A stretch of 64,000 nucleotides of DNA, taken from positions 23,289 to 87,288 of the forward strand of contig NSIP01000011.1 in the NCBI GenBank assembly GCA_002737725.1, given 5' to 3'. Below the pieces are notes generated by a model. That model had not been told where the DNA came from. It saw nothing but the letters and a program-made list of their open reading frames with translations, and did no database searches. Source of the stretch: Rhodospirillaceae bacterium. Lineage in GTDB: Bacteria > Pseudomonadota > Alphaproteobacteria > Rhodospirillales > Rhodospirillaceae. Made by a program: the position numbers and the translations under genes. Below, one piece after another: positions 1 through 8,898 of the stretch (the first letter of the stretch is position 1; each line of letters opens with the position of its first letter).

Positions 1-1
1 C

Positions 2-298
2 CCTTGTATTGGCAAAGAGTCATATGAGGTGGGACCTGAATTCTCGGCGCACTTCCTAGCCCGAGATGCAACCTATGCGCGTTACTTCAGCAATCAAAAG
101 CCCAATGGCCACAGCCATTTCGATTTGGCTACCTTCGCCGCTGATCGTCTGAAGGCTGCGGGCGTGGGACAAGTGGTTGTAAGCGGACACGATACCTGCA
201 CCGAAGAGGCGCAATTCTTTAGCTATCGGCGCTCGGTGCTGCGCAGCGAGGCCGATTATGGTCGCCAGTTGTCAGCCATTGCCATTGTTGCGAGATAA
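2..298 (+). CDS. pgeF: Peptidoglycan editing factor PgeF (YfiH/DUF152 family), C-terminal part
   Basis: The gene enters from the left edge. The reading frame is open from base 2 (first codons read P-C-I-G-K-E-S-Y-E-V-G), so the GTG at 29 is an internal codon and not the start. The family motifs CIGKESYEVGPEF near the beginning and FFSYRR followed by DYGRQLSAI near the end are the conserved C-terminal blocks of the multicopper-oxidase-like YfiH fold. In this family these enzymes remove wrongly incorporated residues from peptidoglycan precursors or act as purine nucleoside phosphorylases/laccase-like proteins. About 98 residues are present, roughly the last 40 percent. It is followed after 3 nt by the lipoprotein gene, so the two are probably co-transcribed. 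The biochemical role is family knowledge and is not visible here. Confidence 0.85.
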   Translation, partial: PCIGKESYEVGPEFSAHFLARDATYARYFSNQKPNGHSHFDLATFAADRLKAAGVGQVVVSGHDTCTEEAQFFSYRRSVLRSEADYGRQLSAIAIVAR

Positions 299-301
299 AA
301 G

Positions 302-1198
302 ATGAAGCGTGTCTGCCTTGCGTTGGTCTTAGCTGTCATGAGCGCGGGGTGCGGGCCGATTCCCCAGCCGTTTCAAGGCACCCAGAAGGTCTCGTCCGAT
401 ATTGCCATGTTGGACGTTCCCTCAGCAGTCGGCATCGCCATTGTGCCGATCAGCGGCCTGCCTCAACCCCTCAACGACGCCTTCACCAAAGCCATTGCCG
501 GAGAGTTGAAAAAATATGAGATCCCCGCGGAGGCTACCGCCATCAACACCGGCTTGGGCTTTACACTGCAAGGCAGCATCATCGACCCCAAACGGCAAGA
601 TGGCCTGGTTAACGCCGATGTGCTGTGGAGGCTAAAGTCCCGGCGTGGACAAGACGCAGGCGTGTACCTCCAGGCCATCTCCGTGCCAGCGCAAGACTGG
701 GACACCGGAAGTGCGGCCACGGCGGCAGCTTTGGGTCGCGATGCAGCGGCTGCTATTGCGGGCATTATTGATGGCAGCACCAACCAGGCCGCAGGCGGAG
801 TGAGCGCGGCCCCCTCAGCCGTCACTTCAACTGAGGCGCCAAAGCCACTGCGCATTACGGTCAAACCCGTTGAGGGGGCACCGGGCGATGGCCAGAAAGC
901 CTTACAACTGGCAACCCTTGAAGTCTTGCTGACCAACGGGGCCAAACGTGACGACATCAATCCCGAGGTCGTTCTCATGAGCCGTGTCGAGATCGAGCCC
1001 TCGATCAATGGTCAAGACTTTGTCACGATAATCTGGCGGGCCATATCACAAGACGGCACCGACCTGGGCGAGGTGAAGCTGACCAATACCATTCCGCGAG
1101 GAGCTTTGGAGGCGAGATGGGGGCCAACCGCGTTCGCCATTGCCGACGCCGGGCTGCCCCAATTACTGCAGTTATTGACGACCGCACCCCGATTTTGA
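302..1198 (+). CDS. Hypothetical lipoprotein
   Basis: This 298-residue protein begins with a short lipoprotein signal: K-R at residues 2-3, a hydrophobic stretch, and a lipobox ending in S-A-G-C with the acylated cysteine at residue 17. No catalytic motif is recognised. Residues about 150-180 are a low-complexity Ala/Ser/Thr linker joining two halves, and both halves have alternating strand-like patterns. It starts 3 nt after pgeF and precedes prs in the same direction. Attachment to the inner leaflet of the outer membrane or to the inner membrane is inferred from the lipobox. Residue +2 is Gly, which does not argue for inner-membrane retention. Function unknown. Confidence 0.75.
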   Translation: MKRVCLALVLAVMSAGCGPIPQPFQGTQKVSSDIAMLDVPSAVGIAIVPISGLPQPLNDAFTKAIAGELKKYEIPAEATAINTGLGFTLQGSIIDPKRQDGLVNADVLWRLKSRRGQDAGVYLQAISVPAQDWDTGSAATAAALGRDAAAAIAGIIDGSTNQAAGGVSAAPSAVTSTEAPKPLRITVKPVEGAPGDGQKALQLATLEVLLTNGAKRDDINPEVVLMSRVEIEPSINGQDFVTIIWRAISQDGTDLGEVKLTNTIPRGALEARWGPTAFAIADAGLPQLLQLLTTAPRF

Positions 1199-1344
1199 CG
1201 CGCTGGGATTTTGAGTTGCAAAAACCTATGCATTCTGTGCGTTTCCACTGGTTTACAGGGCCGTGACAGGTTGTTAGTTTGCGCCGCGCTGAAGACGGTG
1301 TGGGGCCGTTTTTTGAGGCGCTTGAGCGTAACGGGGCAGTGTCG

Positions 1345-2277
1345 ATGAAACTCATCGCGGGGAATAGTAATCGACCACTCGCTGAGGCCATTGCCTCGTA
1401 TCTGCACCTGCCGCTAACCAATGCCAGTATCAAGCGCTTCTCGGACATGGAGATCTTCGTCGAGATCCATGAGAACGTGCGCGGCGAGGATGTGTTTGTC
1501 ATCCAGCCCACCTCCTACCCCGCCAATGACAACCTGATGGAACTGCTGATCACGCTGGACGCTCTGCGCCGCGCCTCGGCCCGACGCGCGACTGCTGTGA
1601 TCCCTTACTACGGCTATGCCCGCCAAGACCGCAAAACCGGTGGCCGCACGCCCATTACGGCCAAGATGGTGGCCAACCTGATTACCCGGTCTGGTGCAGG
1701 CCGTGTGCTGACGCTCGACCTTCACTCGGGCCAAATTCAAGGCTTCTTCGACATCCCGCTCGATAACCTCTACGCCGCGCCGGTGTTCACAGCCGATATT
1801 CAGCAACGTTACAAGGGCGAGCAGCTGGTGATCGTCTCGCCCGATGTCGGCGGTGTGGGACGTGCGCGCGCCATCGCCAAACGCATCCATGCGGACTTGG
1901 CCATCATCGACAAACGCCGCGAGAAGGCCGGTCAGTCCGAGGTCATGAACATCATTGGTGACATCAAAGATCGGCCCTGCATTTTGGTGGACGATATCGT
2001 CGACTCTGCCGGCACACTGTGCAACGCCGCCGTGGCATTGATGAAAGAAGGCGCCAAGTCGGTATCGGCCTACGTCACCCATGGCGTTTTGTCAGGCGGC
2101 GCTGTGGGCCGCATCACGTCCTCGCCGCTCAAAGAGTTGGTGATCACCGACAGCATTCAGGGCACCGAAGCCGTGCGCCTGGCCGACAACATCCGCCAGC
2201 TTTCGATTGCCTCACTGATGGCCGAAGCCATTAAGCGCACCAGCCAGGAAGCCTCGGTCTCGAGCTTGTTCGAGTAA
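1345..2277 (+). CDS. prs: Ribose-phosphate pyrophosphokinase (PRPP synthetase)
   Basis: The enzyme makes phosphoribosyl pyrophosphate from ribose 5-phosphate and ATP, feeding purine, pyrimidine, His, Trp and NAD synthesis. Landmarks include [13 protein letters not shown] at the N-terminus, the ATP flexible-loop region [22 protein letters not shown], and the PRPP-binding loop [14 protein letters not shown]. The open frame extends upstream to 1279, but the family N-terminus begins exactly at the ATG at 1345, giving 310 residues, the normal length. The upstream ribosome binding site is weak (GGGG about 9 nt before the ATG). An imperfect pair of inverted repeats follows the stop codon. Confidence 0.97.
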   Translation: MKLIAGNSNRPLAEAIASYLHLPLTNASIKRFSDMEIFVEIHENVRGEDVFVIQPTSYPANDNLMELLITLDALRRASARRATAVIPYYGYARQDRKTGGRTPITAKMVANLITRSGAGRVLTLDLHSGQIQGFFDIPLDNLYAAPVFTADIQQRYKGEQLVIVSPDVGGVGRARAIAKRIHADLAIIDKRREKAGQSEVMNIIGDIKDRPCILVDDIVDSAGTLCNAAVALMKEGAKSVSAYVTHGVLSGGAVGRITSSPLKELVITDSIQGTEAVRLADNIRQLSIASLMAEAIKRTSQEASVSSLFE

Positions 2278-2293
2278 AAGCTGCTCGCCGCGC

Positions 2294-2343
2294 CCTGTTA
2301 ATATAAAAAATACAGGTCATACCGACCACAGTGTGGTCGGTAT
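2294..2343. repeat. Two adjacent inverted repeats after prs
   Basis: CCTGT at 2294-2298 pairs with ACAGG at 2312-2316 around an AT-rich loop. Immediately after comes a perfect 12-bp inverted repeat with a single-base centre: ATACCGACCACA at 2319-2330, G at 2331, TGTGGTCGGTAT at 2332-2343. No U-tract follows, so it is not a typical intrinsic terminator. The almost loop-free palindrome could be a dimeric-regulator operator or an mRNA-stabilising hairpin. Confidence 0.6.
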
Positions 2344-2662
2344 TCAGCAATAAACATGCGTGCTGCTAATTTTTGCACCCAATGCCGAATCGCTCAAGGC
2401 GGCTACAGCAGAGATACGCTGACGTGAGTCGTACCCATACCACGGCATGCGTGCGCGGGTCGGCACACGTCCCAAAACTGTCATCGCGCAGTCACGCGCA
2501 TGTCAAAGAAAAAGCTTAAACACTGGGTCCAAGTTCTTCTGCAACCTGCGCAGAAAAAAGTTGGCCCTGGCCTTTGATCGAATCTCGTTGTCTTCTTTGC
2601 GCTGAACAGACCCGCAAGCTTCGCGCCGTCATGCTCTCAAAGCACGTCACCCCTTACACACT

Positions 2663-2887
2663 GTGCTGGCCTTCCTGGCATTGGCGTGCGGACTGATTTT
2701 AGAAACCGTTACCCGCGGACGCCGCGAGATGAAACGGTTGCGCTATCTTGAAATGACGGCTCCAGATTTCGCCGAGACTTCCGTGAACTGGCGAGCGCCA
2801 CGGTTTTGGCAATCAGATCTGATGCCAGGCGATGACACCAAAGCCGCAAGCGACTTTCCAACTGAACCGCAAGGTGCTTATGGCTGA
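2663..2887 (+). pseudogene. Possible C-terminal remnant of a family 2 glycosyltransferase
   Basis: An open frame of about 74 codons reads a hydrophobic segment followed by TRGRREMKRLRYLEM. This resembles the C-terminal membrane segment and tail of alphaproteobacterial polyprenol-phosphate glycosyltransferases. No catalytic GT-A domain precedes it; the 2344-2660 stretch shows no continuing homology that I can recognise. It may be a decayed gene end or a chance frame. The rest of the 2278-2946 gap holds only the inverted repeats listed above. Confidence 0.35.
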
Positions 2888-2946
2888 GTCCAAGCCTCGA
2901 AGGCTATGCCTCGCTGCGCGGTCATTCATTAGAGAAGAAGCGGAGC

Positions 2947-4341
2947 CTAAATCACGACTAGCGGGCCATCAGCGGTGGCCAGCGGCTCGGCACCGCTATT
3001 GGTCACAACGATCAAATCCTCGCAATGGAGTGAGCCCCAACCCAGCAGGTTCGTCGGCAGGTCAACAGTGAGGGTCATGTTCTCCTCGAATGTAAGATCG
3101 TCCGAAACCACGAATGGCAGGCCGTCACGATAGGGCTGATCGGTATGTTGCAGGCCGACCGAATGGGGCCCTGCCGCAAACCGGATGACCGATGTGCCTG
3201 TGTAGGCTTTTTGCTGGGCCTCTCTGACGACCTTGCTGAGCTCGGAATACTTCATGCCAGGCTTTAGCTTTTCCAACACAGTCTCCCAGCCTACGCGCAT
3301 TGCTTTCATGCAGGCCTGGAGCTCTTTCGACGGTTCACCCAGCACGAATGTGCGTCCAAAGTCTCCGTGATAGAAATTCCGCTGGCACACGGCATCAACC
3401 ATCATTGGCTCGCCTTCGACGACGTAGCCCTCGGTGAACCCGCCAATGGTACCGGATGCGATCCACATTGCCTTGGCACCGCGCTTGGCGGCTTCCACCA
3501 TAAACATATTATCGATTTCGGCTTTGGTCGTGCCTTTGCGGACCTGCTTCAACATGGCCATGCACGCGTCTTGATTGATGCGCGCAATGGTTCGCATATG
3601 CTTGAGCTCAACCTCGGATTTGATGATGCGGATTTTGCGGAATGTATTGTCGCCCGGCACGCAGGTCACCGACGAGCGCCCGATCGTGGATAAAATGTGC
3701 GCAATGCGCATATCGTCGACAGCGATCTTGCCCTTGCCGAGACCCGCCAGCTCGAGCGCACGCACCAGGCCCCATTCCGGCGTCGCGGCCCGGCGTTCAT
3801 TAATGCGCTTTCCGAACTCGACCCACTGCTTCTCTTTAGGCTGTAAGGGCTCGTTGGACATCGCAAAATTGCCCACGAGAGAGGCTTCCGGTTCCTTCGA
3901 CCAATCGCCGCGTTTCACGTACTCATCAAGCGCAAGGGGAAAGCTGTAAGGGACGATCTCGGGGTATTCCCGATCACCGTTGGCGAGAAACTGGGTGTCG
4001 CTGCCCGAGGTTACCAGGAACGTAGGCTTGTCCTCGGCGCGAGGCATCACGACGAAGCTTGGAATCGCGCGCAACTTTTGCAGCTCGTAGCCGAAGTAAT
4101 TGCCGAGATAAAAAACGTTGACAGGATTGAGCCCGACGATGCCGTCGAGACCCTCGCGATCCATGACTTCGTAGGCGCGCGCCTTGTTGACTAGCAATCG
4201 CCCATCGAACTCGGGCCCGGGCACCGGGCCAGGCGCGATCATGCCCCAATTGGCATTAGCCTCACTGCCCGCGATCATGGTTGTGCCTAGCGCCAGACCT
4301 GCTCCGGTCGCTATCGAAGAGAAAAAGTCGCGCCTGTCCAT
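2947..4341 (-). CDS. Tat-exported M24 family (Xaa-Pro peptidase/creatinase-fold) protein
   Basis: The start is placed at the ATG at 4341, with GGGAGCAG upstream, rather than at the longer frame. This gives 464 residues opening with a twin-arginine signal (MDRRDFFSS, then a hydrophobic stretch ending near A-N-A). The C-terminal half is a pita-bread M24 domain: YHGDFGRTF supplies the Asp ligand, GPHSVGLQHTD the His, FEENMTLTVDLP and LHCEDLIVVT the two Glu ligands. The N-terminal half has the creatinase-type domain (GLNPVNVFYLGNYFGY). Family members cleave Xaa-Pro bonds or related amides; the substrate here is unknown. It lies downstream of a TonB receptor and VOC genes on the same strand, suggesting a shared uptake/processing task in the periplasm. 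Confidence 0.85.
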   Translation of the reverse strand: MDRRDFFSSIATGAGLALGTTMIAGSEANANWGMIAPGPVPGPEFDGRLLVNKARAYEVMDREGLDGIVGLNPVNVFYLGNYFGYELQKLRAIPSFVVMPRAEDKPTFLVTSGSDTQFLANGDREYPEIVPYSFPLALDEYVKRGDWSKEPEASLVGNFAMSNEPLQPKEKQWVEFGKRINERRAATPEWGLVRALELAGLGKGKIAVDDMRIAHILSTIGRSSVTCVPGDNTFRKIRIIKSEVELKHMRTIARINQDACMAMLKQVRKGTTKAEIDNMFMVEAAKRGAKAMWIASGTIGGFTEGYVVEGEPMMVDAVCQRNFYHGDFGRTFVLGEPSKELQACMKAMRVGWETVLEKLKPGMKYSELSKVVREAQQKAYTGTSVIRFAAGPHSVGLQHTDQPYRDGLPFVVSDDLTFEENMTLTVDLPTNLLGWGSLHCEDLIVVTNSGAEPLATADGPLVVI

Positions 4342-4372
4342 GGCATCTGCTCCCTTAGATCGTGCCACCAGT

Positions 4373-4659
4373 TTATTTTGCTGTGGGCGGTGCCGATTGA
4401 ATAAAGTTGATAATGACGCCGTCGCGATCAAAAAACATCATTTCATAGGACGAGTTATGACCGGGGTTGGATAGAGCTTGAGCGACACATCGAGGTCGCG
4501 GACGAAAATCGTAGCCCGGGTCATGGGTGACACTTGATAGCCCGCTGGCACCTCTTGGGCATGAGCGGTAGCTAGCATGGCAAGAGAGGCCATCAAAACA
4601 CTGACTAGGGGCGCTCCAACATTCACTGCGATCGCCTTCCAAAACAGGACCTCGCGCAC
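4373..4659 (-). pseudogene. Decayed VOC (glyoxalase-like) paralogue with internal deletion
   Basis: The first frame (from 4659) gives a signal peptide ending A-H-A and then SPMTRATIFVRDLDVSLKLY, closely matching APMARATIFVRDIEASLKLY in the intact neighbour at 4662-5279. About 100 codons of the middle are missing. Near 4465-4480 the frame changes, and the C-terminal block YEMMFFDRDGVIINFIQ is read in another frame, matching LEMMFRDADGVLVNLVQ of the neighbour. The TAA at 4373-4375 ends that frame. This is a tandem duplicate destroyed by an internal deletion plus frameshift. Confidence 0.8.
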
Positions 4660-4661
4660 AC

Positions 4662-5279
4662 TCAGTTCGGTATGCCCGCTTGCACCAGATTTACCAGCAC
4701 GCCGTCGGCATCGCGGAACATCATTTCCAGCGGCTGTTGTTTCATACCTGGCCGCTCAATTAAGGCCACCGGTGGCGAGACAATGACATAGCCAGCATCC
4801 TTGATCTTTTTCGTCATGCCCCAAATATCATTGGTGGGAAAGATCACGGCAACGTCGCCAATTCGCGTGTCGGGGGTTTTGATTGGCGGCGGCGGTGTGC
4901 CTTTTTCGTTGTAAAGCTGATAGATGCCAATATTACCGACAGTCGACTCTCCGGCCATCAACACCGTGGCGCGCAGGTCCTTGCCCGTCGTACCCATGAT
5001 GTCGTTGATGCCCTTGCCCTTCCAAATGTTATCGAACATGGGCTTGAGACCAAGAATGTCGCGATAGAGTTTCAGCGAGGCCTCGATATCGCGTACAAAA
5101 ATCGTCGCACGCGCCATCGGGGCCAAGGCCTGCCCCGGTTGGAACACCGCAGGACTTCGTGACACCACGGGTGCCATCGGGAGTAAGTTTCTTACCTCGG
5201 TATCAGCAGATGTCTGCGCCCAAACAGGCGTGGCAATCACCATCAGAATTGCCGCCCCCATCGCGATGACGCTGTTCAT
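4662..5279 (-). CDS. Secreted VOC (glyoxalase/bleomycin-resistance fold) protein
   Basis: The product has 205 residues. A signal peptide (hydrophobic residues about 3-19, cleavage after V-W-A) precedes a single VOC half: MARATIFVRDIEASLKLYRDILGLKP opens the first beta-alpha unit and LEMMFRDADGVLVNLVQ closes the domain. VOC proteins are metal-dependent lyases, dioxygenases or binding proteins; no substrate can be assigned. It sits 14 nt downstream of the TonB receptor stop and just ahead of a broken copy of itself, all in one direction. Export to the periplasm is unusual for this family and suggests a role linked to the receptor's ligand. Confidence 0.8.
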   Translation of the reverse strand: MNSVIAMGAAILMVIATPVWAQTSADTEVRNLLPMAPVVSRSPAVFQPGQALAPMARATIFVRDIEASLKLYRDILGLKPMFDNIWKGKGINDIMGTTGKDLRATVLMAGESTVGNIGIYQLYNEKGTPPPPIKTPDTRIGDVAVIFPTNDIWGMTKKIKDAGYVIVSPPVALIERPGMKQQPLEMMFRDADGVLVNLVQAGIPN

Positions 5280-5293
5280 TTAGCGTTCCCCGA

Positions 5294-7672
5294 TCAGTAC
5301 TTCAGCTTGGCGGTCAAGCCGAAGGTCAACCGCTCACCCAGGTAGGCATTGTACTGAACGTTGGGTGAGCCCTCGATCACGCTTGAGACGTATTTCTTGT
5401 CCAGCAGGTTGCGCGACCATAATTGCAACTCATACTTTTCGTTCTGCACACCCATGCTGGCATTGACCACGGTCCGCGACGGGATCCAGGAAATGTTGAT
5501 GGTGTTGACATACTGCTTAGACTGGTAGGAAGCATCGGCCCGTATGAAATAGTTGAGGTCTAACGTTCCGGGCAGAGCATCTGCCCATTCGGCGCCGACG
5601 GTGCTTTGCCATTTGGACTGACGCGCACCCTGATTGCCGCTAACGTCGCCGTTGGTCGGACACGCTTTATTGTCGCAAACTAACGGTACGCGTGACCACG
5701 TCAGATCCTTGGTGCCGTTGGCAAACGTCGCATCGCCGTAATACAGCGTTCCGTTGAACGTCAAATGATCGACAGGAACAAAGGCCCCCTCAAGCTCGAC
5801 GCCCTTGGAGTTCATCGTGCCAAGATTGCGTATGATCGGAAGGGGCAACGTGGCGGGATTTCCGGGATCAGGCGCAGAGATATGCAAGCCGGTCCAATGC
5901 ACGTAAAACAGCGTGCCATTCAACTGAACACGACCATTGTCGAGTGTATTTCTTGAGCCGAGTTCGTAAGTCCAATTGTAGTCTTGGCCGTAGAGGCGAT
6001 TTTCCGGAAGCGTGGCGGTCGCGTTAAAGCCTCCGGACTTCACGCCTTTGGCCGCCGAGGCATAAATCTTGCTGTCATCAGTTAATTGATAATCGAACGT
6101 GATGCGCGGCGTGAAAGCCTTGAAGACGCCATTGAGTTGCAGGCCGGTGAAACTGCCAAGGCCGGCGGTAGCGGTTGTTGGCAAGCTGCCCTGGAACTTC
6201 TTCTCATGTGACCACCGCGCTTCGACGCCTAGCGTGGCGCGGTCATCCATGAATTTCCAGGTGAGTTCGCCGAACGGCGACCAGACCTCGGGCTTGGTGA
6301 CCGTGCGGCCCAACACCGCGAACACCAAGAACTTGGTTGGGTCATTGATATCAATAGGAGCAGTGGGAACCGCCGTGAGCAAGGGCAAGGTCGTGAAGTT
6401 TTGGGTCACGAAATCGCGATTGTTCGTATAAAACACGCCAGCCGAGGCGGTGATTGGGCCGCCATCATCGAACGACACGCGGGCTTCGTGCGAACTCGTT
6501 GCGAACGCGCCAATGGGGCCGTTTTCGAATACGCATTGACCGGGAATAAAGAACGAGCAGCCCGGGAGCGTGTCTTTGTAGCCCAACGATTTGGTGTCAG
6601 CTTCAACGTAGCCGAACAAATAGTCGAACGTCAGAGCATCGTTGATACGCCAGTTGACCGAGGCGCGCATAAACTCGGCATTGAGTTGGCGCGCATAGCC
6701 ACGTGGATCGATGGGGATATTGCGCAGCGGAATCTCACCGCAGTACAAGCGAAACCACTGACCGCCGCCGCCCAAACCCGAACCCGCCGGACGGACGTTG
6801 GGATTGAACTGGCCACAGTTGAGGATTTGGCTATCGGCACCTAATTCGGCGAACCAATTTTCGGCGCGATGCTCTTCGTTGAAGTTGTAATCATAGTAGG
6901 CGACGTCAATCGTCAGATCGTCCGTTGGCAATATTTGCACCGCGCCGCTCAATATCGTTTTCTTGTGGCCACCCAGCCAATCGTCGCTACCGGGACTGAA
7001 GCTTATGTCTGCAAACGGATGGGTATTACGCCAACTGCCATCAAATTTACTGTAATCGGCGCTGGCACGCACGCGTAGCCGCTCGGGCACGACGGCCCCC
7101 GACACCGAACCCGCCGCATCCCAACGGCGATGATTGCCCGCTGTTAAAGTGCCTTCCGCGCCCCATTCTTCCGTTGGGCGCTTCGAGACATAATTGACCG
7201 CGCCCATGAACGCGTTGCGGCCATAACGCGCGCTTTGTGGCCCCTTGACCACCTCGACACGCTCAATATTACTGAAGCCCAGATTGGTGACATAATTGCG
7301 CGGCAGATAGATGCCATCGAAGAAAAATGAAACGTTTTGTTCCAGATTGCCCGTGACCTGTGTGGCACCCCGGATCACTGGCGTGGTTGTCCCGCTTCCA
7401 CCGAAATCCGTAAAACTGAACCCAGGCGTAAATCGCGCAATGTCCTTCATGTCTTGCAGGCTGCGCTTGGAAATATCACTGGCCGTGAAGGCCGTAACCG
7501 AGAGTGGAATCTCCTGTAGAGATTCTGCTCGCTTGCGAGCCGTGACAATAATCTCTTCAAGCCCCCCGGCTTGGGCCTGCTGCTGAGCATGCGCCCCCAC
7601 AGAAGCTGACATCATGATGGCCGTGCTCAATGCTGTGAGCTGCCAGTTCAGTGTCCTTGTGATTTGCTTCAT
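5294..7672 (-). CDS. TonB-dependent outer-membrane receptor
   Basis: A 792-residue receptor with an N-terminal signal (cleavage near A-H-A-Q), a TonB box-like segment GGLEEIIVTARKRAE just after it, a plug domain (SLQEIPLSVTAFTASDI, VKGPQSARYGRNAFMGAVNY) and a long beta-barrel ending in an aromatic-type C-terminus (LTFGLTAKLKY). It resembles the catabolic receptor class common in sphingomonads and relatives rather than classical siderophore receptors, but the ligand is not readable. It is first in a leftward group with VOC and M24-like genes. The intergenic region to rplY carries promoters for both directions. Confidence 0.93.
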   Translation of the reverse strand: MKQITRTLNWQLTALSTAIMMSASVGAHAQQQAQAGGLEEIIVTARKRAESLQEIPLSVTAFTASDISKRSLQDMKDIARFTPGFSFTDFGGSGTTTPVIRGATQVTGNLEQNVSFFFDGIYLPRNYVTNLGFSNIERVEVVKGPQSARYGRNAFMGAVNYVSKRPTEEWGAEGTLTAGNHRRWDAAGSVSGAVVPERLRVRASADYSKFDGSWRNTHPFADISFSPGSDDWLGGHKKTILSGAVQILPTDDLTIDVAYYDYNFNEEHRAENWFAELGADSQILNCGQFNPNVRPAGSGLGGGGQWFRLYCGEIPLRNIPIDPRGYARQLNAEFMRASVNWRINDALTFDYLFGYVEADTKSLGYKDTLPGCSFFIPGQCVFENGPIGAFATSSHEARVSFDDGGPITASAGVFYTNNRDFVTQNFTTLPLLTAVPTAPIDINDPTKFLVFAVLGRTVTKPEVWSPFGELTWKFMDDRATLGVEARWSHEKKFQGSLPTTATAGLGSFTGLQLNGVFKAFTPRITFDYQLTDDSKIYASAAKGVKSGGFNATATLPENRLYGQDYNWTYELGSRNTLDNGRVQLNGTLFYVHWTGLHISAPDPGNPATLPLPIIRNLGTMNSKGVELEGAFVPVDHLTFNGTLYYGDATFANGTKDLTWSRVPLVCDNKACPTNGDVSGNQGARQSKWQSTVGAEWADALPGTLDLNYFIRADASYQSKQYVNTINISWIPSRTVVNASMGVQNEKYELQLWSRNLLDKKYVSSVIEGSPNVQYNAYLGERLTFGLTAKLKY

Positions 7673-7721
7673 TTTCCCCGTCCCCTAATTTAATTGAAAT
7701 CGGATTTAACCATATTGTGTG

Positions 7722-7960
7722 TATTGATATATATATTAGGAAGTGGACTTGTCCACCATCCAGACATAACGGAACAATTGTTGCCTTCGGTCTCACGGAC
7801 TGCCTAGAAAAAAGTTGACTTTAATGGTTTTGCTGGCCTTTTTCTCGCCCTTGGCCCACCTTGCCTTCGCGGGCCCAGCCGTGTACACCACGCGCGCTTT
7901 TGGACATCCAAAAGCTAGTCTGGGCACCCCTGGAGGCCTGGCTAACATATTGATATATAT
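7722..7960. promoter_or_regulatory. Divergent promoter region, TonB receptor / rplY
   Basis: The 299-bp gap between the receptor and rplY contains the 13-bp word TATTGATATATAT twice in the same orientation, at 7722-7734 and 7948-7960. The second copy lies directly upstream of the rplY ribosome binding site (GGAGAC, then ATG at 7972). Both copies are AT-rich and could serve as promoter elements or a shared factor site. No other gene is seen in the gap. Confidence 0.4.
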
Positions 7961-7971
7961 GGAGACTACCC

Positions 7972-8733
7972 ATGCCGCAGGTCGCCTCGTTGAAGGTGCA
8001 ACCGCGCGAGCGGGCAGGTAAGGGGGCAGCCCGTGCCACACGTCGTGCCGATCTCGTTCCTGGGGTCGTGTATGGCGGGAAGGCCGAGCCTGTCCTTATT
8101 TCTGTCGAGCCGCGCACGCTTGTTACGCTGATGCACAACCCGAATTTCCGCATCACGATTTTTGATATGGAAGTCGCGGGCGCAAAGGCTGAACGGACGA
8201 TGGCCATGGACGTGCAATTGCATCCCGTAACCGACCGCCCGATCCATGTCGATTTCCGCCGCATCGATAAAAACACATCTGTCAAAGTTCCCGTGCCCGT
8301 CCGCTTCCTGAACGAAGCCGCCTCGCCCGGCATTAAGGTCGGCGGCGTGCTGAACATCGTGCTTCACGATATTGAAGTGCGTGTGAAGCCCGACGAGATC
8401 CCCGACCATATTGATGTAGACCTGACGGGATTGAAGATTGGCGATTCGATTCACATTAACGCCATCACATTGCCCAAAGGCGTAAAGCCCACAGTGGCGC
8501 GTAACTTCACCATTTGCTCGATTGCACCGCCCACAGTGTACGTCGAACCCGAAGTGGCAACCGCAACAGCGACGCCTGCCGAAGGCGAAGCCGCAGCAGT
8601 CGCAGCAGCGGGTGCAACGCCAGGCGCCGCACCAGGTGCAGCACCTGGTGGCGCAAAAGCAGTCGCTCCAGCAGCGGGTGGCAAAGCAGCCGCTCCGGCT
8701 GCCGCCGCCAAAGCCCCTGCGAAGAAGAAGTAA
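7972..8733 (+). CDS. rplY: 50S ribosomal protein L25/general stress protein Ctc
   Basis: This protein binds 5S rRNA in the large subunit. The N-terminal L25 domain is seen in LKVQPRERAGKGAARATRRADLVPGVVYGG-type sequence, followed by the CTC beta-domain (VEVRVKPDEIPDHIDVDL-type, residues about 100-185). Residues about 190-253 form an Ala/Pro/Gly-rich tail ending in a basic APAKKK, an extension often found on alphaproteobacterial L25. The ATG follows GGAGACTACCC. Its 253 residues fit the long CTC form. It is followed by a strong terminator and then pth, the usual order. Confidence 0.95.
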   Translation: MPQVASLKVQPRERAGKGAARATRRADLVPGVVYGGKAEPVLISVEPRTLVTLMHNPNFRITIFDMEVAGAKAERTMAMDVQLHPVTDRPIHVDFRRIDKNTSVKVPVPVRFLNEAASPGIKVGGVLNIVLHDIEVRVKPDEIPDHIDVDLTGLKIGDSIHINAITLPKGVKPTVARNFTICSIAPPTVYVEPEVATATATPAEGEAAAVAAAGATPGAAPGAAPGGAKAVAPAAGGKAAAPAAAAKAPAKKK

Positions 8734-8742
8734 CATCAGATC

Positions 8743-8784
8743 CCCAGCGGCGATCATTTTTGGTCGCCGCTGGGTCTTCCTTTG
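8743..8784 (+). terminator. Intrinsic terminator after rplY
   Basis: A perfect 11-bp stem, CCCAGCGGCGA (8743-8753) with TCGCCGCTGGG (8764-8774), encloses a 10-nt loop and is followed by the T-rich TCTTCCTTTG. It lies 10 nt after the rplY stop. Confidence 0.85.
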
Positions 8785-8898
8785 TTGGTGGCATTTTCCA
8801 CGCCAACTGCCAGGGCGCGAAGCGCCCAGGTTTAAGGGCTAGGCAGTATCACCGCCGGGCACTTCTCAGGAAAATGCTCCAGACGCACCGAGGGACCT

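Noticed and set aside
7966..8757. 263-codon antisense frame over rplY
   Set aside because: Shadow of a GC-rich gene; its Cys/Gly/Arg-rich translation has no family features.
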